The notes under the pieces were generated by a model that did not search any database, was not told the origin of the DNA, and saw only the letters and a program-made list of their open reading frames with translations. The position numbers and the translations under genes were made by a program. Positions 11,761 to 23,260 of a stretch of DNA of 64,000 nt are shown here, piece after piece. The stretch's first letter is position 1, and every line of letters starts with the position of its first letter. This stretch comes from Bufo bufo (taxonomy: Eukaryota > Chordata > Amphibia > Anura > Bufonidae). The stretch lies in assembly GCF_905171765.1 (NCBI RefSeq), contig NC_053392.1, forward strand, positions 452,176,930-452,240,929, written 5' to 3'.

Positions 11761-12720
11761 ATACACTGTGGGGGGACATTTATTTAGCTGGGGGCCTATA
11801 TGGGGGCATTATTAAAGCTGGGGGCAGCGAAAAATTAATAAAAATGATATACCGTACACTGTGGGGGACATTTATTTAGCTGGGGGCCTACATGGGGGCA
11901 TTATTAAAGCTGGGGCCTGCAAAAAAAAAGATATACACTGTAGGGACATTTATTTAGCTGGGGGCCTACATAAGGGCATTATTAAAGCTGGGGGCAGCAA
12001 AAAAAAAAAAAAAGAAATACACCGTAGGGGACATTTATTTAGATGGGGGCATTATTAAAGCTGGGGGCAGTATAAAGAAATGATATACACCGTGGGGGAC
12101 ATTTATTTAGCTGGGGGGCCTACATGGAGGCATTATTAAAGCCCGGGGCACTATACAAAAAATGATATACACCGTGGGGGACATTTATTTAGCTGGGGGC
12201 CTACATGGGGGCATTATAAAAGCTAGGGGCACTATAAAAAAAAATTATATACACTGTGGGGGACATTTATTTAGCTGGGGGCCTACATGGGGGCATTATT
12301 AAAGCTAGGGGCACTATAAAAAAAATTATATACACCGTGGGGGACATTTATTTAGCTGGGGGCCTACATGGGGGCATTATTAAAGCTAGGGGCACTATAA
12401 AAAAAAATTCGATACACCGTGAGGGACATTTATTTAGCTGGGAGCCTACATGGGGGCATTATTAAAACTGGGGGCAGTATAAAAAAAATTATATACACCG
12501 TGGGGGACATTATTTTAGTTAGGGGCACTAAGGAGGACAATATGGGCACCATGGGGGTCATGATTATAGTTGGGGGCCAAAAAGGAGGACATTATTACTG
12601 CTAGGTGTCATAACTAATGTTTACGGGGCAGTATGGGGTCTAAACTACTGCTTAGGGACCGTAGGGGGCCAAAACTACTATGATGGGGGCAGAGGGACCA
12701 TAACTACTATTTTGCAAAAC
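11760..12720. repeat. Minisatellite, ~80-bp unit, about ten copies
   Basis: Unit: GGGGGACATTTATTTAGCTG, GGGGCCTACATGGGGGCATT, ATTAAAGCTGGGGGCA and an A-rich spacer with ATATACACCGTG. Starts near 11771, 11863, 11942, 12026, 12095, 12176, 12258, 12338, 12420 and 12502; spacing 70-92 bp, mainly from A-run length. After 12520 it decays into looser GGGG..ATAACTACT text to about 12720. Short frames reading MGDIYLAGGLHGG are repeat artefacts. Possibly internal to a hAT element, not shown. Confidence 0.85.
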
Positions 12721-13455
12721 CAATGGTAAATTGTTGTTATCTCTCTCATTTTTAGCAAATCTGCTTTTTGACTACAACGGATTCGCTAGACTACATGAAA
12801 GAGTCATGTGGAGTTTATTGAATAAAATGGTCAAAGAGGGCTGTAGTTGGGGCGTGTTTATTTAAATAAAGATTTCTTTCATTGTGGTTTGATTTATCTC
12901 CATCTAATTGCAGTGGTAGTAATGGAGGTATCTAACAGCTTCCATAACTATCACTGGGTCTTATTGTCAGCAAGTGGTGTTCTTCCACTGCAGAGCTGAC
13001 ATTAAACCCCCCTCCATTACCCCAGTATCCAAAGTCTCAGTGGTGCCAGGAAGAGCCGGGTTGCTGTCAGGGGTGGAACCATTTATATGATGGTTCTGCT
13101 CTTGAAGCAGCTGCGGGCTAGTATTTTTAGGGTGAGAAGGGGCCAAGAACCATGGAGCTTCTCATCCTGATAATGTCAGCCCCCAGCTGTTGGCTAAACT
13201 TTGGCTGGTTATAAAAAAAAGGGGGGACCCTATGTAATTTTTTTATTTTTATTTGGGTGGTTAAAAAGAAAGCTTCCTTCTCTGTACAGCAGTAAAATGC
13301 ATAGGCTGTGTGTATGTGTAATTAGTTATCACCAAAGTCTCGGTAAATATCTTCGGAAATCGATTATTAAAGGGGTTGTCCAATATCAAAAATATTCCCC
13401 CCAAATGCCAGGTCCCCTTGTATGGATTATACTTACCTGCTCTCCAGCACTCGTG

Positions 13456-14106
13456 TGTCACGGCTGTATGTGAGCAACAATAGTATACACAGTAAAAGAG
13501 CTACTGACCGGACCCAAACTAGGGAGGATAAAGGGTGACCCCTGTCAGACCCTCAAAGCTCTCCCTATTCTGCATGCCCGGATAAGCACATGCCCGGATC
13601 CAAATGGCGGAACGAGGCATGCCCACGTGCCTAAGACTGATGACCACTGTAACCCCTACAATAGTGGAAGGGGCACGGCCACCGGTGCCCTACTCAGTAT
13701 ATGGAGGGAACCGTGGCCACCTCAGATCCAGTCAGAAAATAATCAGGTACACAACAATGTCTGTACACTTAGCTGAAGGTGTTGCAGCCGCAGAGAAGAC
13801 GGATCTAAGGACAGCTGGCAATATCCGGAGTGCTTGCTGCAGCAGAACACAGGTCCAGTGAACTGATAGCTACAAGTGAAGATACTAAAGCAAGAGCTAC
13901 AACTGAAATGAAAACTATAATCCACGCCCTACAATAGGAGGAGGGGTGATATAAAGAGAGGGAAATCAAACGCATGAGGAACAGCTGGGAGGAAGGAAAC
14001 CAAAAGTAAACAGAGCAGTGAGAACTCCTCCCAGCTCTAGTAGTGACATCATCACAGGGGTGGAGAAACAGAGCTGTGAGAACGTCCCAAAGCTCTGGTA
14101 GTGACA
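13456..14106 (-). repeat. Gypsy-1 3' LTR (651 bp)
   Basis: On the plus strand it starts TGTCACGGCTG and ends TAGTGACA. Next to it, at 14107-14122, the plus strand reads GTACCCCCCCCCTC, which on the element's strand is the purine-rich plus-strand primer. It differs from the other LTR by about 8 bp in length (an extra CATGCCCGG near 13575) and a handful of substitutions. Confidence 0.93.
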
Positions 14107-17100
14107 GTACCCCCCCCCTCTACGGGTGGACTCTGGACACCCAGGACCCACCTTCTCAGGATGAGCCCTATGAAATGCCCTGATGAGGCGAGTGGCTTTA
14201 ATGTCCGACACCGGAACCCACATCCTCTCCTCAGGACCATAACCCTTCCAATGAACGAGGTACTGAAGAGAACCGCGGACAATGCGAGAGTCCACAATTC
14301 TGGAAACCTCAAACTCCAGATTGCCATCAACCAAAATCGGAGGAGGAGGCAAAGAGGAGGGTACCGTGGGCTGGACATATGGTTTTAAGAGAGATCTGTG
14401 AAATACATTATGTATCTTCCAAACCCGTGGAAGATCAAGACGGAAGGCAACAGGATTGATGACTGACAAGATTTTATAAGGCCCAATAAACTTGGGACAC
14501 AATTTCCAGGAGGGAACCTTCAGTTTAATATTTCTTGTAGACAACCACACCAGATCACCCACATTCAGGTCCGGACCAAGCACACGTCTCTTATCAGCCA
14601 CACGCCTATACCTCTCACTCATCTTTTTAAGATTACTCTGAATCTTTTGCCAAATGGTAGACAAAGACGAGGAAAATCTCTCCTCCTCAGGTAAACCAGA
14701 AAGAGCCCCTCCCGAGAATGTCCCAAACTGCGGATGGAACCCATATGCACCAAAGAATGGTGACTTATCAGAAGATTCCTGACGACGGTTGTTCAGAGCA
14801 AACTCAGCAAGAGGGAGAAATGAACACCAATCCTCCTGGTTCTCTGCCACAAAACAGCGCAAATATGTCTCCAGATTCTGATTGAGGCGCTCAGTCTGAC
14901 CATTCGACTGCGGGTGAAAAGCAGAAGAGAAGGACAGCCGAACCCCCAGGCGAGAACAGAAAGCCTTCCAGAACCTGGACACAAACTGCGTGCCTCTATC
15001 GGAAACAATATCAGAGGGAATGCCGTGCAATTTAACAATATGGTCGACAAAAGCTTGCGCCAACGTTTTAGCATTGGGTAAACCAGGGAAAGGTACGAAA
15101 TGAGCCATCTTGCTAAAACGGTCCACCACCACCAGGATCACCGACTTCCCCGAGGAACGAGGAAGATCCATGATAAAGTCCATGGACAGGTGTGTCCAAG
15201 GACGGGAAGGTATGGGTAACGGGAGAAGGGAACCTGAAGGCCGTGAACGAGGGACCTTAGCGCGAGCGCACGTCTCACAAGCAGCCACAAAACCCTCCAC
15301 CGACTTACGAAGAGCCGGCCACCAAAATCTCCGAGCAATGAGATCTACCGTGGCTCTACTCCCGGGGTGACCAGCAAAAACCGTATCATGATGCTCCTTA
15401 AAGAGTTTGTGACGTAGCTCAGGAGGCACGAACAACTTCCCAGAAGGACAACGGGCAGGTGCCTCAGTCTGGGCAGCCTGGACCTCGGCCTCCAAATCGG
15501 AATATAGAGCAGAAACAACTACCCCCTCCGCCAAAATGGGACCCGGGTCCTCGGAGTTTCCTCCTCCCGGAAAACAGCGAGAGAGAGCATCAGCCTTCAC
15601 ATTTTTTATCCCAGGTCGGAATGTAACAACAAAATTGAATCTGGAGAAGAACAGAGACCATCTGGCCTGTCTCGGATTCATACGCCTGGCCGACTCCAAG
15701 TATGCCAGATTCTTATGGTCGGTAACAACGGTGATAGGGTGCCTGGCCCCCTCCAACCAATGGCGCCATTCCTCGAAAGCCAACTTGATGGCCAACAACT
15801 CCCTATCTCCCACATCATAGTTTCTCTCTGCCGGGGAGAGTTTTTTAGAGAAAAAGGCACAGGGTCGCCATTTGGCAGGAGAAGGGCCCTGGGACAAAAC
15901 CGCACCCACACCCACCTCGGAAGCATCCACCTCAACAATAAAAGGTAAGGAAACATCGGGATGCACCAAGACGGGAGCAGACGCAAAACTCTCTTTAATC
16001 TTAGAAAAGGCTGCAAGCACCTCCTCCGACCAAGAGGAAAAATCCGCCCTCTTTTTTGTCATGTCAGTAAGGGGTTTGACAACAGAGGAATAATCCAAAA
16101 TGAACTTTCTGTAATAGTTCGCAAAACCCAGAAAGCTCATCAATGCCTTCTGATTCTCAGGAAGCTCCCACTCAAGTACAGCACGGACCTTCTCCGGATC
16201 CATGCGAAAACCAGAAGCAGAGAGGAGAAAACCCAGAAATTGAATCTCCGATACCATAAAAAGACATTTCTCCAGCTTGGCGTACAATTTATTTTCCCGC
16301 AGAATCTGCAGAACCTGAAAAAGATGATCCTGATGGGTCTGAACATCAGGGGAAAAAATCAAAATATCATCAAGATACACCAATACAAATTTCCCCATTA
16401 AATGGTAGAAAATACTATTAACAAAATGCTGAAAGACGGCCGGAGCATTCATCAGGCCGAAAGGCATAACGAGATTCTCGAAATGCCCGTTAGGGGTATT
16501 AAAGGCCGTTTTCCATTCATCCCCCTCTCTGACCCTGACCAGGTTGTACGCGCCTCTCAAATCCAATTTGGAAAACACCTTGGCCCCAACAATTTGGTTG
16601 AAGAGGTCCGGGATCAGAGGAAGGGGATAGGGATCGTGAATCGTGATACGGTTTAGCTCCCTAAAATCTAGGCAAGGTCTCAGAGAGCCATCTTTTTTTT
16701 AACAAAAAAAAAACCCGCGGCCACAGGTGACTTTGAGGGACAAATATGCCCCCTCTCGAGACTCTCGGAGATATAAGTTCGCGTTGCGATTCTTTCCGGT
16801 TGTGAGAGATTGTAGAGGCGTGCTTTTGGCAGCTTGGCGCCGGGAATGAGGTTAATGGGACAGTCAAACTCCCGGTGAGGAGGTAGCTCCTGAACACCGC
16901 TCTCGGAAAACACGTCCGAGAAATCAGAGAGAAAAGATGGCACAGTTTTAGTAGACACCTCTGCAAAAGTCGCTGTGAGACAATTCTCTCTACAAAAGTC
17001 ACTCCACTCATTTATTTGCCTTCCTTGCCAATCAATAGTGGGGTTATGTCTAGTGAGCCAGGGTAACCCCAAAACTAGAGGAGAAGGCAATCCGTTAAGG

Positions 17101-18330
17101 ACAAAACAAGATATATCCTCCACATGAGTGTCACCTACAGCTAGCCGGATATTGTGAACAATGCCCTTCAGAGATCTCTGTGAGAGTGGAGCAGAGTCAA
17201 TAGCAAAAACAGGTATATCCTTTTCTAATGTGCAAACCTGAAAAACCATGCATGGCTACAAATTGAGTGTCAATAAGATTGACGGCCGCTCCACTATCGA
17301 CAAAAATCTCACAAGAAATGACTTTGCTCTCTAGCGCCACCCTGGCAGACAGGAGAAAACGGGAACTGCAGGTCAGAGGAAAAGCATCAATTCCTACATC
17401 AACTTTGCCCAAAGTAGCAGATGAAGCAGAATTTGATGATTTACCTTTTGAGGTTTTTCTCTTATTATCGCTCTTAGTACAGTTCAAGAATCTCCTAGAG
17501 GGACAAACATTTGCCAAATGACATATGCCCCCACAACAAAAACACACCATACTCTGAGGACTAAATCCTCTTTTATCAGGGGCAAGTCGACCTAGCTGCA
17601 TGGGCTCCTCCTCAGAGGGGAGCGAGACAGGATGAGGCCCCTGCACACTGAATGAGTCCGCACCACTGCCCCTAGACTGACAATGGCTGGACAGAGAGGT
17701 CTCGTTTCTTTCTCTTAGACGCCTGTCAAGGCGTACCGCCAATGACATGGCAGACTCTAAGGACGTTGGTCTCTCATGGAAAGCAAACGCATCTTTCAAT
17801 CTCTCTGAGAGACCATGACAGAACTGACTCCGGAGTGCAGCATCATTCCAACCCGAATCAGCTGCCCATTTCCGAAATTCAGAACAATAAAGCTCCGCAG
17901 ACAGTTTGTTCTGGCATAAAACACGTAAGTTAGATTCGGCCAGAGCAACACGATCCGGGTCATCATAAATCTGCCCCAGGGCCAAAAAAAATCTTTCCAC
18001 GGATCGAAGGGAGGGATCCCCTGATGGCAGCGAAAAAGCCCAAGTCTAAGCATTACCCCTGAGCAGGGAGATGACAATCCTCACCCTCTGCTCCTCCTTA
18101 CGAGAGGAGTGGGGACACAAGCAAAAATGGAGTTTGCATGCCTCTCTGAAGCGAACAAAATTCTCACTGCCCCCGGAGAACGTTTCCGGAAGTGAGACCT
18201 TTGGCTCGCAACAGACTCCATGAGCCGGAGCAGAGCCCAATGCTTGAAGCTGAGTCATAGATTGACGGAGATCCGCTACTTCCAAAGAAAGACCCTGCAT
18301 GCGGTCAACCAGGCCAGAAAGCGGATCCAT
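13966..18330 (-). pseudogene. Gypsy-1 gag-pol, one stop and two frameshifts
   Basis: Same order as intact Gypsy-2: gag with CCHC knuckle (VCFCCGGICHLANVC), DSGA protease, RT (YLDD), RNase H, integrase, chromodomain. Damage seen by comparison with Gypsy-2: a stop in gag (CAG to TAG, about 18046), a 1-base insertion in an A run near 17240, and a 1-base deletion in a T run near 16693 just before the KKKDGS block. The C-terminus also changes because a C run beside the LTR is one base longer, so the frame continues into the LTR to 13966. RT through integrase (16578 downwards) is open. Inactive for itself but recent. Confidence 0.9.
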
Positions 18331-18361
18331 GTCAAAAAAGCGCGGTTTTGGTGGATTATAA

Positions 18362-19004
18362 TGTCACGGCTGTATGTGAGCAACAATAGTATACACAGTA
18401 AAAGAGCTACTGACCGGACCCAAACTAGGGAGGATAAAGGGTGACCCCTGTCAGACCCTCAAAGCTCTCCCTATTCTGCTAAAGCACATGCCCGGATCCA
18501 AATGGCAGAACGAGGCATGCCCACGTGCCTAAGACTGATGACCACTGTAACCCCTACAATAGTGGAAGGGGCACGGCCACCGGTGCCCTACTCAGTATAT
18601 GGAGGGAACCGTGGCCACCTCAGATCCAGTCAGAAAATAATCAGGTACACAACAATGTCTGTACACTTAGCTGAAGGTGTTGCAGCCGCAGAGAAGACGG
18701 ATCCAAGGACAGCTGGCAATATCCGGAATGCTTGCTGCAGCAGAACACAGGTCCAGTGAACTGATAGCTACAAGTGAAGATACTAAAGCAAGAGCTACAA
18801 CTGAAATGAAAACTATAATCCACGCCCTACAATAGGAGGAGGGGTGATATAAAGAGAGGGAAATCAAACGCATGAGGAACAGCTGGGAGGAAGGAAACCA
18901 AAAGTAAACAGAGCAGTGAGAACTCCTCCCAGCTCTAGTAGTGACATCATCACAGGGGTGGAGAAACAGAGCTGTGAGAATGTCCCAAAGCTCTGGTAGT
19001 GACA
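18362..19004 (-). repeat. Gypsy-1 5' LTR (643 bp)
   Basis: TGTCACGG at 18362 to TAGTGACA at 19004 on the plus strand. On the element's strand it contains TTTATATC (a likely TATA box, plus-strand bases near 18848) and, about 30 bases further, GTGGATTATAG, the predicted transcript start. The first ten of these bases are complementary to the segment beside the LTR (plus-strand GGTGGATTATAA at 18350-18361). Confidence 0.9.
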
Positions 19005-19425
19005 TCGCGTCACTCCTGATCACTGCACGGCCACCACTGCATCTCCCCAGGAGGCCACGACGGGGACGAGCCTCCCTAGCGTGATCTCTGCTTTCTATTA
19101 GCTTCTTCCCCCGTCGCCGGATGTTTTGATCCAAGCAATGGGGAGATGCAGCGGTGGCCATGCAAAGAACAGGAGTGACGTGTGTGTCAGAGAGATTTCG
19201 GACAACCCCTTTAATAATTGATATCCTTAGTTATTCACCAAGACTTCGTGATAACTCAATATGCATCTGCTGTGCCCATGATTTTAATGCTGTACGAAGA
19301 CGGAAGCTTGCTTTATTTATCTCTAGAACTCATGAAAAAAGTGGATTCCCACTTCTTTTTAACCCAAATAAAAAAAATATAAATTACATAAGGTCCCCCC
19401 TCTTTCATAACCAGCCTAGGTTTAA

Positions 19426-19809
19426 AGGGGTTATCCGAAACTATAAAATGCCCCCCCCATATGCTGGGCCACTCACACAGAATATACTTACCCTGCTCCC
19501 TGTGCCGCTCCTGGTCCCCACACCGCTGCTTCTCCCCCTGCACCTATGAAAACTTCCAGTGTCGGGGGAGAGCAGCCAATGGCAGACGGGAACGGGCCTC
19601 CCTAGCATCGCGGGTAATGCTAGAGAGACTCGTGACCGTTCCCGTCTGCCATTGGCTGCTCCCCCCTGACACTGGATGTTTTCATAGGTGCAGGGGGAGA
19701 AGCAGCGGTGCGGGGATCAGGAGCGGCACAGGGAGCAGGGTAAGTATATTCTGTGTGAGGGGCCCAGCATATGGGGGGGGGGGGGAGTTTATAGTTTCGG
19801 ATAACCGCT
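19426..19809. mobile_element. TTAA-flanked palindromic MITE
   Basis: Ends AGGGGTTATCCGAAACTATA and its complement (TATAGTTTCGGATAACCGCT), flanked by TTAA at 19422-19425 and 19810-19813. Almost the whole 384 bp folds on itself, including the GGAGAAGCAGCGGTG and CCATTGGCTGC arms. It is inserted in the right arm of the large palindrome; the left arm has the uninterrupted site (complement of TTTAGCCAACAGCTG). Resembles T2/Kolobok MITEs. Confidence 0.85.
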
Positions 19810-20228
19810 TTAACCAACAGCTGAGGGGCTGACATTATCAGGATGAGAAGGTCCATGGTTCTTGGCCCCTTCTCACCATAAAAATACCAGCCGCCTCAAG
19901 AGCAGAACCATCACATAAAATGGTTCCACCCCTGACGGCAACCCGGCAGCCCTGAGGCTTTGGGTATCAGGGTAATGTGTGTGTGTGGGGGGGTTAATAT
20001 CAGCTCTGGGGTAGAAAAACACTGCTGGCTGACAATAAGACCCAGTGATTAAATGGAAAAAAATAAAACCATAATGGAAAAAATCTTTATTTAAAAAAAC
20101 ACACACCAACTACAGCCCTTTTTGACCAATTTATGCAATCAATTAGACACGCCACGTTCATGTAGTCCAGCGAATCCGTCGCAGGCCAAAAGCAGATCTG
20201 TGAAAAATGAAATAATTTTACAAATACG

Positions 20229-20836
20229 ATAAGAATAGGTAATGTCGCACTAAAATGAGATGGGGATCCAGCAGAGGTGCACCCACTAACAGACAACACC
20301 CAGTCTGATAAGAATAAATATATAAAAGAATAGAAGTATTCTCGGGTAAGCTCTTGCATATCCCACCTAAAGCGATCGCTTCCTACCAATACAGCGGGAC
20401 GCCGCTGTACGTACAAGCAGCTGATTTACTGTTTAAACAAACTTTCAAAGCTGCATACGCCTGGGACTTTGACTATTAAATTAAATACCTGCTATAAGGA
20501 TTGGTGCCGGAGTGAATCACCGTGTATGGAATTACACATCAGAGCATGATTAGTGAAAATTACTATCATTGACTATCTGAATATAACATCCTATCCTCAA
20601 AATTTATATATATTGGGATCCTATTTATTGATACTGCCTATTTAATATATTTTTATATATTTATATCGTTATTTGTTTAAGTTCAATATTTATACCATTT
20701 TATACTACTGCCAATACCAACATTTTATCTGCTCTTTTACCGCTGATATTATACTGTGATTGTTTTATTAGTTTATTGTGATATGTGTAATTAAAGATCC
20801 CTATACTTCAAGAGAGTGCCCCACTTCTATTCTTTT
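20229..20836 (+). mobile_element. Short retroposon with 17-bp target duplication, unclassified
   Basis: ATAATTTTACAAATACG occurs at 20212-20228 and 20837-20853, a perfect 17-bp direct repeat around 608 bp of AT-rich DNA. A long duplication of this kind points to reverse transcription rather than cut-and-paste. The insert ends CTTCTATTCTTTTAT and carries the complementary text AAAAGAATAGAAG near its start (about 20325). No coding region is visible. It could be a truncated Penelope-like or LINE tail. It sits at the outer edge of the palindrome's right arm. Confidence 0.7.
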
Positions 20837-20853
20837 ATAATTTTACAAATACG

Positions 20854-21037
20854 TTAAAATTATAAACCTTTGCTTGCCTTTTTCATGATCTACTACTACA
20901 GTGTATAACAATAGTTATGCACCCTTGCCCGCACACACACTATTTATGCCCCCTTTGCACCTCCAGGCACAAGCTGTTATGCCTCTTAGCGCACCTGCAG
21001 TAGATATTTTTAAAAACATTTTGGCTACAATTTATAC
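20854..21037. other. Intervening region upstream of the MADF gene
   Basis: No repeat or coding region recognised; probably the untranslated 5' part of the decayed Harbinger MADF gene downstream. Confidence 0.3.
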
Positions 21038-22175
21038 TTGCTTTGTAATGCTCTCCATAGCATCATCATCATGCCTCTGTACATTGATGTTGAGCGTCTC
21101 ATCACACTGGTCCAAGACAATCCAGAAATTTGGGATGTCAATTTGGATCAGTATCACGACCGCTATAAGAAAGATACAGCATGGTCGGACATTGCAGGCC
21201 AGATGTTCCACGCTATTTCAGCCAAAGAACATCTTGGTAAGTATATCAGTCAATTTCTTTTGCACTAATGTATGCAGTGTCATGGTATAATGTCCACTTT
21301 TTCCATTTTTTTTAATTATAAATTCTTTAGATTTTTGCTCTAGTGAAAGATCTGAAATCAAGATGGGCATCCTGCCAAGATCAGTTTAAAAAACATTAAA
21401 ACATGGAAGGAGCGGAGATGCACCCAGCAAAAAGAGGCCTTATACATTTGCAAGGCAATTACAGTTTTTAAAGCGTGTGATGGATACGCAACAGTCAGTA
21501 TATTCTTTCCATATAAATTAATAGTGTTCATGTTTTGGGCAATATGTTTAAAAACTGGAATTGGGCATCGCTGTGCCTTATGCCTCAACGCGTCGTAAGG
21601 ATGCTACCAGGGCCCAAATTCATGAGCGGGTGCTGAATTATGTTGAGAAGTCCTCTTCTGAAGGATATGAAGAGGCCTTCCTAAGATCTCTGGCACCCCT
21701 TTTAAGGCGGGTCCCAGAGGTGGTATGTTATCGGGCCCAAATGGTAGTTGCTACTGTACTGGAGGCATTTGTACCACCTCATGATCCCTCTCCCATACTG
21801 CATGCTGTGAATATGTGGCGTATTCAGCAAGATAAGGCCCTTGTTCCACCTGGCTCATCTGCACCATGTACGCAGTATTGGGGGGGGGGGGAATCAACAT
21901 CCCTCCATTACAATCAGGACTACCATTTGAGGCCCCGTAACATAGCATCTTCTCTTTTTCAAGGAAATCCTTGTGGCCCATCTCTATCTGGACCTGGCCT
22001 GTATGCCCCACCTCCTCCTCAACAAAGTCAATATGATCATTGGTCACAGCCATCCTCCTCCGGTAATAGTGGACAGCCATCCACATCCCCTTTGTGTTCC
22101 AGCCAAGGCGGCCAAGAAAGATCACAAGACACCTCAGGGTTGCTTTCCACCTCTGGCCATTTGATGGACTTATAA
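21038..22175 (+). pseudogene. Harbinger-type MADF/BESS accessory protein, decayed
   Basis: 21071-21236 encodes the start of a MADF (Myb/SANT-like) domain (IDVERLITLVQDNPEIWDV, then YKKDTAWSDIAGQMF). A donor GTAAGTAT follows at 21237. After an acceptor TTGCTCTAG near 21343 the domain continues (VKDLKSRWASCQDQFKK) and, after a 1-base frameshift at the A run near 21390, HGRSGDAPSKKRPYTFARQL. A further segment, 21561-22175, has a BESS-like helix (YEEAFLRSLAPLLRRV) and a Pro/Ser/Gln-rich tail. MADF proteins accompany PIF/Harbinger transposases and help them enter the nucleus and bind DNA. No DDE transposase partner is seen nearby. Confidence 0.7.
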
Positions 22176-22352
22176 TTTCCCTTGCTGAAGTTTTTGCTTC
22201 AGGTTCTTTACAGTTTATTTAGTTTAGTAAAAATTCATATATATTTCCTACTTTTTTCAAACCAGCACCTGGATCGTAATTATTATGGAATTGCATGTAA
22301 ACGGGCGTCATTTTCTATTCTGAAATCCGTCTATATTAGGCGTATTTCCGTG
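22176..22352. other. AT-rich region, nothing identified
   Basis: No coding potential or repeat structure recognised; may be the 3' part of the MADF gene or of its transposon. Confidence 0.3.
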
Positions 22353-22540
22353 GCAGATAGTGATGCAACAGTTAGTTGCGTCACTATCTGCGACTTTGCC
22401 AGGCTCATGCCAGGTCTAAAATTGTGGGCGGGAAAGGGGGATGGGCTGGGTAGTCTGTCTCATTCACCATTTTCTACGCCTGTTTTAGGCGTAGAAAATA
22501 GTCTAAATGTAAGACAGCTAGTAAGCTGTCTTACATTTAG
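22353..22540. repeat. Three consecutive hairpins
   Basis: Hairpin 1: 22353-22369 with 22375-22391 (17 bp, one mismatch, loop AGTTA). Hairpin 2: 22469-22481 with 22487-22499 (13 bp, loop GTTTT). Hairpin 3: 22503-22519 with 22524-22540 (17 bp, loop AGTA). The text after them (GGGGCTTTATTAAGACTGGC) also occurs in frog MITEs I know of. Probably the inner part of a foldback MITE. Confidence 0.8.
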
Positions 22541-23100
22541 AAGTGGCGCTGGATTGGCCAAAGTTAAGGAGAGGCTGACGCCTCTTCATAACTTCAGCGG
22601 ATCCTCCGCCAGCACAGGGGCTTTATTAAGACTGGCGTCTAAAATGCTGCTCTTAATAAATTTGTCCCTTAATTTAGCCCGTCGTTATTCAACAAAATAT
22701 ATCTGTATAGCGCCACCTGCTGTTTGTTCTTTTCAGTATTTATCCACCTGAGGTGGATGCACATGCTCAGTACCACACATAGTAAACGTTTAGAAATTCT
22801 TTAATTTATGATATTAAACAAGTTAACTTTTGCATCCCTGTGAAGTGTATCAATGGGGGATTGAGAGGCACTGGTGGGAGGTGGGCCTAGCATCTACCAT
22901 TTTCTGTCATGGCAGTCAATATTTGCCATGATGGTGTCAATAAAGTATTGACTGCCATGAGAGAAGTTGCACAGTGAGCTCTGGAAATGTGTCACTATAG
23001 TAGGCTGGCATCAGTGAGAGCCAGCAGCTTATTTGAGGACACAGGAGCCCTTCAACAAATTACAGCAAACAATTATTTCCAAATTATTTTATTTTAGAAT
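22541..23100. other. Unassigned region with one hairpin
   Basis: Contains CATGGCAGTCAATA (22911-22924) paired with TATTGACTGCCATG (about 22947-22960). No coding sequence recognised. Confidence 0.5.
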
Positions 23101-23139
23101 TTAGGTAACATATGTAAACTATGGAAATCATGTCCACTG

Positions 23140-23260
23140 GTCACAAGAGCCCAATCAGATGAGGTCCTGTTGCCATGGTACAGAACACGGTACAGAACCC
23201 TGTTGCCATGGTACAGAACACGGTCCATTGGTCCACGGTCCACGGTCCATGCAATAAAGA
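23140..23260. repeat. Short local repeats
   Basis: CCTGTTGCCATGGTACAGAA is present twice (about 23165 and 23201), followed by GGTCCACGGTCCACGGTCCA. A small local duplication. Confidence 0.7.

Larger units (their letters stand above)
13456..19004 (-). mobile_element. Gypsy-1: Ty3/Gypsy chromovirus-type retrotransposon, recently inactivated
   Basis: A complete 5.5-kb LTR element on the minus strand: LTRs at both ends, purine tract beside the 3' LTR, self-priming site beside the 5' LTR, and gag-pol between. Flanks TCGTG (13451-13455) and TCGCG (19005-19009) fit a 5-bp target duplication with one change. It is closely related to Gypsy-2 (46258-51797) but has one stop and two frameshifts. It lies inside the TTAA element at 13371-19210. 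Confidence 0.92.
13371..19210. mobile_element. TTAA-flanked MITE (Kolobok/T2-like) split by Gypsy-1
   Basis: Ends AGGGGTTGTCC at the left and its complement GGACAACCCCT at the right, each bordered by TTAA (13367-13370, 19211-19214). TTAA duplications with AGGG-type ends fit the T2/Kolobok MITEs known from Xenopus; piggyBac also uses TTAA, so the superfamily is not certain. About 85 bp of the left half and 206 bp of the right half flank the Gypsy-1 insertion. Confidence 0.65.
12750..20205. repeat. Giant palindrome: arms 12750-13370 and 19211-20205
   Basis: The left arm matches the right arm read in reverse over its whole length: GTAGT at 12790 against ACTAC at 20115, CTGACAATAAGACCCAGTGA at 20028 against its complement near 12956, CAGCTGTTGGCTAAACTTTG at 13186 against its interrupted complement. 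Arms are diverged (many substitutions, small indels) and the right arm holds a TTAA MITE. The innermost base pairs reach the TTAA at 13367-13370 and 19211-19214. Either one foldback element or a MITE with long arms that received a second element at its loop. Confidence 0.75.

Noticed and set aside
11760..12510. Regular ~80-bp repeats, checked as a CRISPR-like or gene array
   Set aside because: Repeats are contiguous with no unique spacers, in a vertebrate transposon context; an ordinary minisatellite.
14052..16656. Other-strand and other-phase frames over Gypsy pol
   Set aside because: Shadows of gag-pol, repeated at the same places in both Gypsy copies; no domains.
20580..20780. AT-rich block as a possible replication origin or matrix attachment site
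   Set aside because: It is internal to the retroposon at 20229-20836 and has no other supporting signal.
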